64,000 nt of DNA from Telluribacter sp035998675. Its GTDB lineage: Bacteria; Bacteroidota; Bacteroidia; Cytophagales; Spirosomataceae. The position numbers and the translations under genes were made by a program. The notes beneath the pieces are model-generated. The model was not told where the DNA came from. It saw only the letters and a list, made by a program, of their open reading frames with translations, and did no database searches. Location: positions 372,001-436,000 of the forward strand of contig NZ_DASYHI010000015.1 in assembly GCF_035998675.1 (NCBI RefSeq), read 5' to 3'. Positions 32,653 through 42,012 of this stretch are shown in pieces. Position 1 is the stretch's first letter. Every line of letters begins with the position of its first letter.

Positions 32653-32790
32653 GAGTTGTTAGCCGTTAGCTATCAGGTGTTAGCTTCTTTTTCATTATAA
32701 TAGGAGCCTATCGTCCGTTTCCTGTGTCTCCACCGGCTGTGCCGGATATCATTGATTTAAAAAAGTTTTTTGTCAATCAAGTACCTGACC

Positions 32791-33579
32791 ATGAAGTACC
32801 TATTGATTCCCCTTTTCATACTCCTGACCAGCCTGCTGGCTTCCGCCCAGACCCTGCTCCCCTTCGATAAGTACTTCCGGGAAGCCGACGTTACCGGTAG
32901 CTTCAGCCTGTACGATTTGGGCAAAAAGCAGTACTTTACGACGGATAAAGCGGAGTTCAGAAAAGCTACCTCACCCGCTTCGACCTTTAAGGTACCTAAT
33001 ACCTTTATTGCACTGGAAGAAAAGGCTATCAGGGACGAAAACGAAGTACTTAAGTGGGACGGTACCCAGCGGATGGTACCCGCCTGGAATCAGGACAACG
33101 ACCTGAAAATGGCCTACAAGAACTCTACGGTATGGTTTTACCAGGAGCTGGCCCGGCGTATCGGTGCGGATAAGTACAAGAGCTACCTTAAACGGCTTGA
33201 CTACGGCAACCGGGAGATCAGCGGCGGGTTGACGCAGTTCTGGCTGGGAACGAGTCTGAAAATCTCTCCCGAAGAGCAACTGAAATTTTTGCAAAAAGTA
33301 CATAATGAGTCGCTGCCTTTCAGCGAGCGTACCTACCGGATCGGGAAGGAAATCATGGTAGAAGAAAAGACTGATGCCTATACGCTGCGCGCCAAAACCG
33401 GCTGGGCCGAAGTGGACCCTTCCGATATTGGCTGGTACATTGGCTACGTAGAGTCGAAGGGCAATGTCTATTTTTTCGCTACCCGAATCTATAAACCGCT
33501 CGACGAGAAAATGGATGATTTCGGTCCGAAACGAAAAACCATTACCCGCCAAATCCTGCACGATTTAACTATTCTTTAA
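32791..33579 (+). CDS. Class D (OXA-type) beta-lactamase
   Basis: 262 residues with a Sec signal peptide (MKYLLIPLFILLTSLLASA). All class D motifs are present: S64-T-F-K67 (active-site Ser and carboxylatable Lys), S112-T-V114, Y138-G-N140, and K202-T-G204 in AKTGW. W151 sits at the position of OXA-10 W154, which stabilises the carboxylated lysine. It should hydrolyse penicillins in the periplasm; the spectrum cannot be read. The ATG at 32791 is chosen over a TTG at 32770. No mobile element or resistance cassette flanks it, so it looks like a resident gene. Confidence 0.93.
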   Translation: MKYLLIPLFILLTSLLASAQTLLPFDKYFREADVTGSFSLYDLGKKQYFTTDKAEFRKATSPASTFKVPNTFIALEEKAIRDENEVLKWDGTQRMVPAWNQDNDLKMAYKNSTVWFYQELARRIGADKYKSYLKRLDYGNREISGGLTQFWLGTSLKISPEEQLKFLQKVHNESLPFSERTYRIGKEIMVEEKTDAYTLRAKTGWAEVDPSDIGWYIGYVESKGNVYFFATRIYKPLDEKMDDFGPKRKTITRQILHDLTIL

Positions 33580-33606
33580 CTAAGTACCTACTACTACCCC
33601 ACCTTC

Positions 33607-34386
33607 ATGAACGTAATTCAGGAGTATATAGATAAAAGCCGGGCCATACTGGACACCGTCGCCAACCAGGAGTCTGCTATTCAAACCGCCGCCCGCTGGT
33701 TTACCGACACCATTCTGGCCGGACGCATGGTACACGTGTTCGGGAGCGGCCACAGCCGTATTATGGTGGAAGAAATGTGGCCCCGCTACGGCTCTTTTCC
33801 CGGTTTCAACCCCATTGTAGAGCTGTCGCTGACGTTTCATAACCTGGTGGTAGGGGCCAACGGGCAGCGGCAGGCCATGTTTCTGGAGAATGTACCCGGT
33901 CTGGCCGATCGCATCCTGCGTAACTTTGACCTGTCGGATCAGGATACGGCGCTGGTTATTTCGTCGAGCGGCTGCAACGTAGTACCCATCGAGATCGCGG
34001 AGCTGTTTCAGCAGCGGGGCGTAAAGGTAGTAGCTTTGATTACGAAAGAACATTCCGAAAAGAGTACTTCCAAGCGAGCTGATGGCAGGAAACTGGGCGA
34101 CTTTGCCGATCTGGTACTCGATACCGGCGCTCCGGTGGGCGATGCCATGGTACAGGTACCGGGGCTGGATACGCCCGTGGCTCCCGGAAGTACCCTCGGC
34201 GGGGCTGTACTGGTCAACTGTATCAAGGCCGAAGTAGCCCGACTGCTAACCGAGGCGGGGCAACCGCCCAAGGTACTTAGTGCCGGCGTGGTAGTGGGTG
34301 CCGAACGGGCCGTAGAGCTGTTTGAAGCGGCCTACGACGAGCACGCCCACCGCCTGGCCCGACTGTACGCGCAGGTGGGGAAATAG
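33607..34386 (+). CDS. SIS-domain protein, UPF0309 family
   Basis: A 259-residue single-SIS-domain protein. The sugar-phosphate-binding segment FGSGHSRIMVEEM near residue 46 and ISSSGCNVVPIEIAE near residue 120 match the UPF0309 group, whose members sit near amino-sugar or N-acetylglucosamine catabolism genes in other bacteria. A role in isomerising or binding a phosphosugar is likely; no reaction is proven for the family as far as I know. It starts 28 bp after the beta-lactamase gene on the same strand and lies downstream of a ROK kinase. Confidence 0.88.
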   Translation: MNVIQEYIDKSRAILDTVANQESAIQTAARWFTDTILAGRMVHVFGSGHSRIMVEEMWPRYGSFPGFNPIVELSLTFHNLVVGANGQRQAMFLENVPGLADRILRNFDLSDQDTALVISSSGCNVVPIEIAELFQQRGVKVVALITKEHSEKSTSKRADGRKLGDFADLVLDTGAPVGDAMVQVPGLDTPVAPGSTLGGAVLVNCIKAEVARLLTEAGQPPKVLSAGVVVGAERAVELFEAAYDEHAHRLARLYAQVGK

Positions 34387-34527
34387 CTGATAGCTGCTAC
34401 ATTTGTTCCCAATTGTACAGACAAGATGTCAAATGAAGCCTGAGTCTCAACGGGCAAGGGGAAAAGGCCCTAACTTTTTAACCATTACAATAGTACATAG
34501 CCTAGAATTAGCCTCAAAATTTTGAGA

Positions 34528-35235
34528 ATGACGATACAGAGAATTTTAATGTTGATAATTACAATATTCTTACTTGGCTCTTGTGACGAAAAAGCCGAGA
34601 ATTATGAATATTACAGATTTAGCAAACAAATAACGCCAAGTGGAAAATATATAATCTATGATTATGCAAGATATGGACCTATGGCTTTTAGTTCAGACAT
34701 TTCGAGAACAGAGGTATTAAAAGCTTACGATACTTTCACAGAAGGCAAAGGTGAAGAAATAAATGGAGCAATAAGTGAATGGATTTCAAATGATACACTA
34801 TTGGTTTTTAATTTTAAATCAAACTTAGAACAGCCACAAGATACTTTTCCCACAAAGGTTAAATACCAGGAAATAGGAGATTTTACTGTGAAGACGGTAT
34901 TTTATGGAGCGTCGAATGCTGGTTACAGGTCAATATTAGACTTTGACTCTATCCGGACAACTAACGATTCTATTTTCATTCACTTGGTAAGAGACAAGAA
35001 TGAAATTTTACGTTTCCCTCTTGGCGCTACAACAATACAGATAAGAGGAGATTCTATTTCTCATATAGCAGTATCGACAAGACTAAATAAGAGTATGAAT
35101 TTCGTCTATAAAAATAAAGACGGGACTATTACTCGTGGACTTCCTGAAATTGGAACAACTTGGTATGACCTGACACCAATAGGAAAAATTTTACCCAAAG
35201 GGTTAAACAAAAAGAAAATATTTTGGGAAGAATAA
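34528..35235 (+). CDS. AT-rich lipoprotein of unknown function
   Basis: About 235 residues. The ATG at 34528 gives a type II signal peptide with lipobox LLGSC; a TTG at 34522 is less likely. The mature part has many Tyr, Asp, Ser and Ile residues, with YYRFSKQITPSGKYIIYDYARYGPMAFSSDIS near the start, and no known domain visible to me. Codon use is A/T-ending and unlike the neighbours, and the gene contains no GTAC at all. It looks horizontally acquired. It is flanked by intergenic gaps and no mobile element is recognisable. Confidence 0.78.
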   Translation: MTIQRILMLIITIFLLGSCDEKAENYEYYRFSKQITPSGKYIIYDYARYGPMAFSSDISRTEVLKAYDTFTEGKGEEINGAISEWISNDTLLVFNFKSNLEQPQDTFPTKVKYQEIGDFTVKTVFYGASNAGYRSILDFDSIRTTNDSIFIHLVRDKNEILRFPLGATTIQIRGDSISHIAVSTRLNKSMNFVYKNKDGTITRGLPEIGTTWYDLTPIGKILPKGLNKKKIFWEE

Positions 35236-35440
35236 AATGGTGTTCATATGGGTTTGACGCAATGTGAGCTTACTTACAGAATTTAAGGTTTATATTTTGA
35301 TCAAACGTTTTTGATGGCTGAAAGTAAAGTGCTTCGAAATCCCCCACAGCAGCAAGTCTCGCCCGCTTACCATCTATTTAAGTAGTAGCCTATTACTACT
35401 TTACAAATTCTAACAAACCAACTCTTAATCTATTTGACCC

Positions 35441-36478
35441 ATGCAACCTACTCCCATACGTACTACCGTTATCGGCAGCTATCCTTTTCCCGGCTGGCTG
35501 GAATTCGCTTCCCAGAACCTCGAAAAATTTGGTCCCGCCGACGTGGACGAAATGATCGAGGACGCCGTAGTGGCCGCCATTCACGACCAGGTTTCGGCCG
35601 GGCTGGATGTAATCTCGGACGGTGAGCAGACCCGGCTGGACTTCAACCTGTCGTTTTACGGATTCCTGAAAGGCTTGCAGCCCAATCATTCCGAAACGCG
35701 TAAGTTTGGCCCGCCCGCCCACGACCAGCGCGGCAAGCATAGCGTGGTGGAGCCACTGACCGCTCCCAATGGACTGGGTGCCGTAGCGGAATACAAACGC
35801 CTCAAACGCCTGGCACCGGCGGGACCTACGCTCAAAGCTTCGATACCCGGGCCCTATACCCTCAGCGGCCGGATGATCCCCGATGGCAACCTGTACAAAG
35901 ACCGCTACGACCTGACCGAAGCGCTGCTGCCTTTTGTCCGGAAAGAGCTGGAAGACCTGGTAGCGGCGGGCTGCACCGAAATCACCGTGGATGAACCTTC
36001 CATGAGCTGCTACGCCTACCGCGAAAATACCCGTCGCTTCGTGGATATATTTAATCGTACCGTTGCGCCCATTGTCGGAAAATGTCGCCTTTCGACGCAT
36101 CTTTGCTTCGGTAATTTCAAGGGCCGCCCCGTCGGGTACCGCAAGCTGCACCCCATGTTGCCCGACTTTCTGGACCTGAGCGTAGACGAAGTACACGTAG
36201 AGATGGCCAACCGGGAGTTTGACGAGCTGGAACTGATCGCGGAGTTCGGGCAGAAGATGGACGTGGCCGTCGGGATCATTGACGTCAAAAACTACTACGT
36301 CGAAAGCGTAGCCGATGTGGTGGAGCGGATTCACCGCTGTTTGAAGTACCTGCCCGCCGAGAAACTGGCCGTGGCGCCCGACTGCGGCCTCAGCCAGACC
36401 GCCCGCTGGGCCTCCCGCCAGAAGCTGGCGAATATGTGCGCCGGTGCCCGGCAGGTAAAGGAGGAGCTGGGGCTGTAA
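35441..36478 (+). CDS. Cobalamin-independent methionine synthase-like protein (core MetE)
   Basis: 345 residues, corresponding to the C-terminal catalytic half of MetE. The opening RTTVIGSYPFPGW matches family starts. The zinc ligands appear as H220 and C222 (STHLCFGN), E254 (VEM) and C315 (APDCGL). The segment ITVDEPSMSCYAY holds the DEP motif. Short stand-alone core-MetE proteins are known; some use methylated corrinoid proteins rather than methyl-tetrahydrofolate. The methyl donor here is not known, and no corrinoid protein gene is adjacent. Confidence 0.88.
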   Translation: MQPTPIRTTVIGSYPFPGWLEFASQNLEKFGPADVDEMIEDAVVAAIHDQVSAGLDVISDGEQTRLDFNLSFYGFLKGLQPNHSETRKFGPPAHDQRGKHSVVEPLTAPNGLGAVAEYKRLKRLAPAGPTLKASIPGPYTLSGRMIPDGNLYKDRYDLTEALLPFVRKELEDLVAAGCTEITVDEPSMSCYAYRENTRRFVDIFNRTVAPIVGKCRLSTHLCFGNFKGRPVGYRKLHPMLPDFLDLSVDEVHVEMANREFDELELIAEFGQKMDVAVGIIDVKNYYVESVADVVERIHRCLKYLPAEKLAVAPDCGLSQTARWASRQKLANMCAGARQVKEELGL

Positions 36479-36500
36479 TGTACTGCCGCCACTATGTACC

Positions 36501-36520
36501 CCTTAGTCTGTTCACTAAGG
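36501..36520. terminator. Short hairpin between convergent genes
   Basis: CCTTAGT (36501-36507) pairs with ACTAAGG (36514-36520) and overlaps the stop codon of the DUF1501 gene. It sits between the convergent core-MetE and DUF1501 genes. No T-run is seen, so activity is uncertain. Confidence 0.4.
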
Positions 36521-38080
36521 TACTACTAGTAACGGTCGATGTATATGCCCTTTTCCCGTCTGGAATGTTAAGGTATACCTGCCGGCTGGCAGTTGGTTAA
36601 CCCGGACTATAGCTTGGTTAGAACGTACTGGTACGGATTGAACAGGCACCTCACGTCCGGCGATATCTGTAAGCAGAATACGTTGAACCTGCTCCCCCTC
36701 CGGCCATTCAAGGGTGGCCTCTGTCCGGCATGGATTAGGATACACCACCCAGCGATCTGCTTCCGGGGGTGCCGTCGATAAAATAGGGTCCTGGAAGATT
36801 GGCAGGATCTCGTAGTCTGTACCTAGCAGTACCTTACGTACCGTAGCCTCATTGGCACCAAACCAATCCGTCAGCAGCGTAGCGTATAGCTGACGAAAGT
36901 CCGTCTGGATTCTGACATTATTCTTTTCCAGGTTCTTCAGGTCAGGGGTACGACCTATCCACTGGGTTTTTACTGCCTCTCCGAACACAAACTGCGGAGA
37001 AGCCCAGCCGTGGTCGGTCCCCCGGCTCCCGTTGGACTGTGCCCTACGGCCAAACTCAGAAAAAGTGATTCCTACTACCCGGTCGGCCAGTCCCATGACT
37101 TTCAGGTCTCCCTGAAAAGCCTTCACAGCCTCCGAAAGTTGCCGGAGAAGATTAGCATGAACCCCCTGGGTTTTGTCGCCGGTATCCACCTGCCCTGAAT
37201 GGGTATCAAATCCTCCCAACGATACGTAAAAAACCTTTGTTTTCAGTCCCCCATGCAGAAGCCGTGCTATCACTCTGAGCTGCTCTGACAGCCGGTTACC
37301 CGTTGGATAGGATACCTGATTCGCTCCCTTTGCAGCTGCCGACTGGAGCTGTTTGGCATACGCAACAGACGACACCTGCTGCTCCCGGATAAAGGTAAGG
37401 TACTCCCTGGCCAGCTTACCACCCGTCTCGGGTGCACTGGCAGGCCGCTCCCCAATAAGACGGGCAAAAGTGTTGATATCCTGAATAGCGAGCGCCACCG
37501 ACTGGTTTGGCCCCAGCAATGCCGTCGAAGGAACCGAGCTGATCTGAATAGCCAGCGGATCAGGCATAGTATCGTTGGGATAGCCACCCGGATAGTTGGT
37601 GAAACGAGCATCAAGGTAACGTCCCAACCAGCCTGATGAAAGAGAATTGGTGTTGGTACTGGCCTTAAACCATATGTCATTAGCCTCAAAATGAGAAAAA
37701 CTTGGATTAGCGTACCCTACATTTTCAACTATGGCTAACTGCCCATCGCTGTACAAGTTCTGAAAGCCGCTCATGCTGGGGTGAAGGCCTGCATCCAGGC
37801 GGTTAGCTAGCTTCAGGACTTTATTTTCTGGTATGGCTATGGTGGTACGCAGGTTATTATACAACCCCATCTGATCCAGTGGAATGACTGTATTCAGGCC
37901 GTCGTTCCCCCCGTTGAGTTGAATTACAATCAGCACTCTGTCATTAATCTCAGAGGTAGTAGATAAGGCCGACAGAAAAGCGGAGGCCTGACTACTGTAG
38001 GCCCGCGCTCCAAAGCCATTCAATGCCCAGGGCAGAATAGCTGAGAATGCCGATTTTTGCAGGAATGTGCGACGGTTCAT
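36515..38080 (-). CDS. DUF1501 protein with T9SS type A sorting domain
   Basis: About 521 residues. The true start is the ATG at 38080 (MNRRTFLQKSAFSAILPWAL), a Tat-like leader; the open frame upstream lies over the neighbouring gene. The DUF1501 body begins with RVLIVIQLNGGNDGLNTVIPL and includes VGITFSEFGRRAQSNGSRGTDHGWA, a motif shared with sulfatase-like/alkaline phosphatase-fold proteins. A T9SS type A domain (about residues 445-521, starting WVVYPNPCRTEATLEW) directs it to the surface. The DUF1800 gene lies 19 bp upstream, and the pair is commonly found together in Bacteroidota and Planctomycetes. Confidence 0.92.
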   Translation of the reverse strand: MNRRTFLQKSAFSAILPWALNGFGARAYSSQASAFLSALSTTSEINDRVLIVIQLNGGNDGLNTVIPLDQMGLYNNLRTTIAIPENKVLKLANRLDAGLHPSMSGFQNLYSDGQLAIVENVGYANPSFSHFEANDIWFKASTNTNSLSSGWLGRYLDARFTNYPGGYPNDTMPDPLAIQISSVPSTALLGPNQSVALAIQDINTFARLIGERPASAPETGGKLAREYLTFIREQQVSSVAYAKQLQSAAAKGANQVSYPTGNRLSEQLRVIARLLHGGLKTKVFYVSLGGFDTHSGQVDTGDKTQGVHANLLRQLSEAVKAFQGDLKVMGLADRVVGITFSEFGRRAQSNGSRGTDHGWASPQFVFGEAVKTQWIGRTPDLKNLEKNNVRIQTDFRQLYATLLTDWFGANEATVRKVLLGTDYEILPIFQDPILSTAPPEADRWVVYPNPCRTEATLEWPEGEQVQRILLTDIAGREVPVQSVPVRSNQAIVRVNQLPAGRYTLTFQTGKGHIHRPLLVVP

Positions 38081-38099
38081 GGACAGAGAATGGAAAAGA

Positions 38100-39650
38100 T
38101 TAACAAAGCTGGTACTCGGCCAGTCTGAACAGGTACATAAAGAGCGCCATGAGCCTGGTGTGCACCGCCAGAAATCTGGACTGGTTATCTTTACCAGCCT
38201 GATAGGCATTCCATATTCCGGTCCACTCGTAACGCGGTATACCTTCCAGAAATACATCGTCAACCAGCCTGGTGAGTATTTCATCCGAAAGAGGAACGGC
38301 TATGAACCACCCCCACAACTCTCTGATCAGCACTACCGGATCGCTGGGTTCAGACACGCTACCTGCGACATGGATCAGATCCGTATATATTCCCCGGAGA
38401 GGGAGGCCCTGAATTACCTGGTCCGTGAACTGCCCGCGCAGCCCCAGACTTGTACCACTAATCCACAGTTTATACAAGCCGGTGTCGTAATAGGGACGCC
38501 ACCCAAAGACGGTAGCCTGCTCCATAACTTCCATCTCGAGAGGGCGTGTAAGACCCAGAATATAATTTGTAAAGCCATCGTACCCGCTTCGGTTGCTTAT
38601 AGGTGACGGTGCTGCAAGTCCCAAGCCTAGCAGAGTACCGATAGCCAGGTCCAGGGGCGATTTTATCTGAGCGCCTATTTGACTTTCTGCGAAGAAATGT
38701 TCACTTCTAAGAAGCTTTTTCACCACAGGGGCCACTTCATAATCCTGGCGAAACTCTGCTGCCAGGGGCTCAATAAAATTTTCTTCAATCTCTTTACTGA
38801 TTTCCGCCGCCACAAACCAACGGTACAGCTTACGAACAATAAACCGGGCCGTTTCCGGCTGCTGCAGAATCATATCCACGAGAGCTTCCAACTCAGCAAG
38901 TCCTACATCGCTTTTGATGACTTTGTTCTGGAAGTGGGCTGAAAATTGCTTGTTGTCGCTATCGTGCTGATTGAACCTGAAATTGACTCCGACAGTGGGC
39001 GTGTTGGCGTTGCGGTAGCCTACCGCCTGCCATCCGGTCAAAACCCGGGCGGCGGCCTTTACATCTTCCTCTGCGTAGTTCCCCAGACCAATCGTAAACA
39101 GCTCCATCAGCTCGCGGGCGTAATTTTCGTTGGGTCGGCCTACTACATTTTCGTTTCCATTCAGGTACCAGAGCATGGCCGGATCCTGGGTGATTTCTAA
39201 CACAAACGTCCGGAAATTTCCGAGAGCGTGCTTTCGCAGGAGATCGTTGTACCGGTACATGAAGCGTACATCGTTCACATCCTGGGAGGCCACCACGAAA
39301 TGGTTTTGCCAGAACAGGACCATTTTCTCTCTAAACCGGTGCGCAGGCTGAGCCATGAGCCCTATCCACCACTGTTTCAGAAGCTGACGCTGCTGATTGT
39401 TCAGGTTGTTCCGGGTATCCTGTGTAGTTTCGGGGGCACCAAAAGACAGATCATGGAATGTTTTACCGGTAGCATCGGTAGGGGGAGGGGGCGGTTCAAC
39501 TGGCGCCATGAGTAAGTCAACAACCTGAGCGGCCGTTTGTCCCCTATACTGTGCCTCAAAGCCAAGCTGAGGACCAGATATCGCCCGGCGCAGCAGATGA
39601 GCCAGTTGGGAAGTAGTGAGTGAAACCTCGTAGATATCTAGCCAGGGCAT
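38100..39650 (-). CDS. DUF1800 domain-containing protein
   Basis: 516 residues. Family segments include HLLRRAISGPQLGFEAQYRG, HRFREKMVLFWQNHFVVAS, DPAMLWYLNGNENVVGRPNENYARELMELFTIGLGNYAEEDVKAAARVLTGW and the C-terminal LFMYLFRLAEYQLC. It has no strong signal peptide of its own. It is encoded directly upstream of the DUF1501 gene on the same strand, and the two probably act together, though the family role is unknown. A likely promoter lies 124 bp upstream. Confidence 0.92.
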   Translation of the reverse strand: MPWLDIYEVSLTTSQLAHLLRRAISGPQLGFEAQYRGQTAAQVVDLLMAPVEPPPPPTDATGKTFHDLSFGAPETTQDTRNNLNNQQRQLLKQWWIGLMAQPAHRFREKMVLFWQNHFVVASQDVNDVRFMYRYNDLLRKHALGNFRTFVLEITQDPAMLWYLNGNENVVGRPNENYARELMELFTIGLGNYAEEDVKAAARVLTGWQAVGYRNANTPTVGVNFRFNQHDSDNKQFSAHFQNKVIKSDVGLAELEALVDMILQQPETARFIVRKLYRWFVAAEISKEIEENFIEPLAAEFRQDYEVAPVVKKLLRSEHFFAESQIGAQIKSPLDLAIGTLLGLGLAAPSPISNRSGYDGFTNYILGLTRPLEMEVMEQATVFGWRPYYDTGLYKLWISGTSLGLRGQFTDQVIQGLPLRGIYTDLIHVAGSVSEPSDPVVLIRELWGWFIAVPLSDEILTRLVDDVFLEGIPRYEWTGIWNAYQAGKDNQSRFLAVHTRLMALFMYLFRLAEYQLC

Positions 39651-39773
39651 AAAAAATTTAGTAGAACATCGTGGAGTACCGGTTGTTATAGACTTCTATC
39701 ACAATGAGGTACATTTAAAGTCTAAACTACTGAATCGGTCCTGGTTACCTGCTTAATGTGACCAGTAATAGAA

Positions 39774-39781
39774 CAAAGTTA
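39774..39781 (-). promoter_or_regulatory. Likely -7 promoter box for the DUF1800-DUF1501 operon
   Basis: On the minus strand TAACTTTG, identical to the box in front of the sulfite dehydrogenase operon, lies 124 bp upstream of the DUF1800 start. A promoter for the divergent M28 peptidase gene must share this 189-bp gap. Confidence 0.45.
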
Positions 39782-39839
39782 GTGAAGAATTATAAGAAGT
39801 AAAAGGAGGTAAATAACTACTCATCATATACCCGATGCA

Positions 39840-40703
39840 ATGAATGCACAGATAACCCGATTATACCAGGATGTTGAATTTCTGACAACCATAAAACCTT
39901 ACCGGAACTACCAGAACCTACAGTCGCTGGAACGGGTAGTTACCTACCTCGAGCGTGAATTCAAAGAAGCGGGCTCTCCCACCGAAATCCAAACCTGGGT
40001 TGCGGCGGGAAATGAATACAAAAATATCATTGCCTCCTATAACCCCGGCGCTACCCGTCGGCTGGTGGTAGGAGCCCACTATGACGTGGCCGGCGACCAG
40101 CCCGGCGCCGACGATAACGCCAGCGCCGTGGCGGGCCTGCTCGAAACGGCGCGGCTGGTGTTCGCGCAAAAGCCCGCCCTTGACTACCGCGTTGACTTTG
40201 TAGCTTACTGCCTGGAAGAACCTCCGTTCTTCGGTTCGGAGCAGATGGGAAGCTACGTACACGCGAAATCCCTTCATGACCAGAAGGCCGAGGTACTTGG
40301 GATGCTCTGCTACGAAATGATCGGGTACTTCTCGGATGCGCCGGGTTCGCAGCACTTTCCTACCCCTGAGCTGGCGAAGTTGTATCCCCATACCGGCAAT
40401 TTTATTATAGTAGTGGGCATTGATTCCTACGCGGACTTTACCAACCAGGTGCACCGCCTCATGCAAGTCGACGCGAATATTGATGTGCAGGTCATTACAT
40501 TCCCATCGGGGGACGGCCTGGCCGGGCTATCTGACCAGCGTAGCTATTGGAAATTTGGGTATCCGGCTCTGATGATCAACGACACCTCCTTTATCCGGAA
40601 CCCCCATTACCATAGAAAATCGGATACCATCGAAACCCTTGATTTTAAAAGGATGGTCGAAGTAGTGAACTGTACCTACCGGGCTATCACTCACTTTACC
40701 TGA
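39840..40703 (+). CDS. M28 family zinc peptidase
   Basis: 287 residues with no signal peptide. The M28 metal ligands are visible: H80 in VVGAHYDVAG, D91 in GADDNASAVAGLLE, E126 and E127 in YCLEEPPFFGSEQMG, an Asp in GIDSYADF, and the late H in NPHYHRKSDT. It is an aminopeptidase- or glutaminyl-cyclase-like enzyme of the Zn exopeptidase fold. The gene precedes the alpha-E/Anbu/transglutaminase cluster on the same strand but is 209 bp away, so a functional link is only possible. Confidence 0.9.
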   Translation: MNAQITRLYQDVEFLTTIKPYRNYQNLQSLERVVTYLEREFKEAGSPTEIQTWVAAGNEYKNIIASYNPGATRRLVVGAHYDVAGDQPGADDNASAVAGLLETARLVFAQKPALDYRVDFVAYCLEEPPFFGSEQMGSYVHAKSLHDQKAEVLGMLCYEMIGYFSDAPGSQHFPTPELAKLYPHTGNFIIVVGIDSYADFTNQVHRLMQVDANIDVQVITFPSGDGLAGLSDQRSYWKFGYPALMINDTSFIRNPHYHRKSDTIETLDFKRMVEVVNCTYRAITHFT

Positions 40704-40912
40704 AACCCGGAAAAGTCCGGTTGCTTTATTCCAAAGCGCGCCTCCGCTGCAAATTTGGAAATATTAAGATCTTTTTTTATACTTTTCTCTGATACGCTGT
40801 CCTTTACTTGCATCTACCATTCAATTTTCATTTATTTCTTAACCTATCTGTACCCTTAGCCGTACCATACCCTAAGCGCTAAGTACCTTTTTGAACTAAT
40901 CATTTTTAAAAA

Positions 40913-41920
40913 ATGCTGAGCCGCGTTGCCAATTCTATTTACTGGATGAACCGCTACATGGAGCGGATCGAAAATTACGCTCGCTTTGTAGGAGTTAATT
41001 TTAATCTGGCCCTCGACCTGCCGCCTAATGTAGACGAGCAGTGGGAACCGCTCCTGATCGCTACGGCCGATAATTTTTTGTTTTATCAGTACTACGAAAA
41101 GCCCACGCGGGAGGATATCATTCATTTCATGACTTTTGACAAGCGCAACCCCAACTCCATTGTGAGCTGCTTGTCGGAAGCCCGCGAAAATGCCCGCACC
41201 ATCCGCGAAACCATTTCCCGGGAGATGTGGGAAAGTATCAATACGTTCTATCTGAAGCTGCGCGATACCTCGCCGGACCACTTCCGGAATATGGACCAAA
41301 TGCAGGAGTTTTTTAACGACATAAAACGGGACTGTCAGCTTTTTCACGGCGTGGTTGACTCTACCATAACGCGCAACGAGGCCTGGCACTTTGGCCGGAT
41401 AGGGCGCCACCTCGAGCGGGCCGACAAAAGCTCCCGCTTCCTGGACGTCAAGTATTTTACCCTGTTGCAGGACACCAACACCGTAGGCTCCACGCTGGAC
41501 CTGATGCTTTGGACGGCTGTGCTCAAGTCCGTGAGTGCCTACAATATGTACCGGCAGACCCACCGCGCTCTGACCCCAATGAACATCGTAGCGTTCCTGA
41601 TCCTGGACAAGCTTTTTCCCCGGTCTATTTCCTACTGCATGCGTCAGGCCGAGCTATCGCTTTATTGTATTGCCGGTTCTACGCCCGAAAGAGGGTATAC
41701 TAATCCGGCCGAAAAAGCGCTCAGTAAGCTGCGGAGCGAAATAGAATATACCGAAATAGAGGATATTTTCCGGGCGGGCCTGCACCAGTACCTCGATGGG
41801 TTCCAGATTCGCAACAACGAGGTGGATAACGCCATTTTTGAAATGTACTTCGGCCTTAAGCCGGTTCAGTCCCAAAGCCAGGGAGTTGGCGGACAATTCC
41901 AGAGTCAGCGAATGGACTGA
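40913..41920 (+). CDS. Alpha-E domain-containing protein (DUF403)
   Basis: 335 residues, all helical in character, with the family opening MLSRVANSIYWMNRYMERIENYARF and the later FNDIKRDCQLFHGVVDSTITRNEAWHFGRIGRHLERADKSSRFLDVKY. The alpha-E domain is known from gene neighbourhoods with circularly permuted ATP-grasp ligases, transglutaminases and Anbu peptidases, where it is thought to take part in forming or removing a peptide tag. Here the ATP-grasp partner is not next to it. It starts a three-gene plus-strand cluster. Confidence 0.93.
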   Translation: MLSRVANSIYWMNRYMERIENYARFVGVNFNLALDLPPNVDEQWEPLLIATADNFLFYQYYEKPTREDIIHFMTFDKRNPNSIVSCLSEARENARTIRETISREMWESINTFYLKLRDTSPDHFRNMDQMQEFFNDIKRDCQLFHGVVDSTITRNEAWHFGRIGRHLERADKSSRFLDVKYFTLLQDTNTVGSTLDLMLWTAVLKSVSAYNMYRQTHRALTPMNIVAFLILDKLFPRSISYCMRQAELSLYCIAGSTPERGYTNPAEKALSKLRSEIEYTEIEDIFRAGLHQYLDGFQIRNNEVDNAIFEMYFGLKPVQSQSQGVGGQFQSQRMD

Positions 41921-42012
41921 CAAAACTTTTTTTTAACTTAGCGGTTCGTGAACAAAGGCAATTACCCTTTTTGTTCACCATTTAACCACTTCCTAAAGTA
42001 GCCCATTACTCT

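Noticed and set aside
38081..38284. N-terminal extension of the DUF1501 gene
   Set aside because: The upstream frame is overlapped by the DUF1800 gene and gives unrelated residues; the Tat-like leader at the ATG of 38080 is the natural start.
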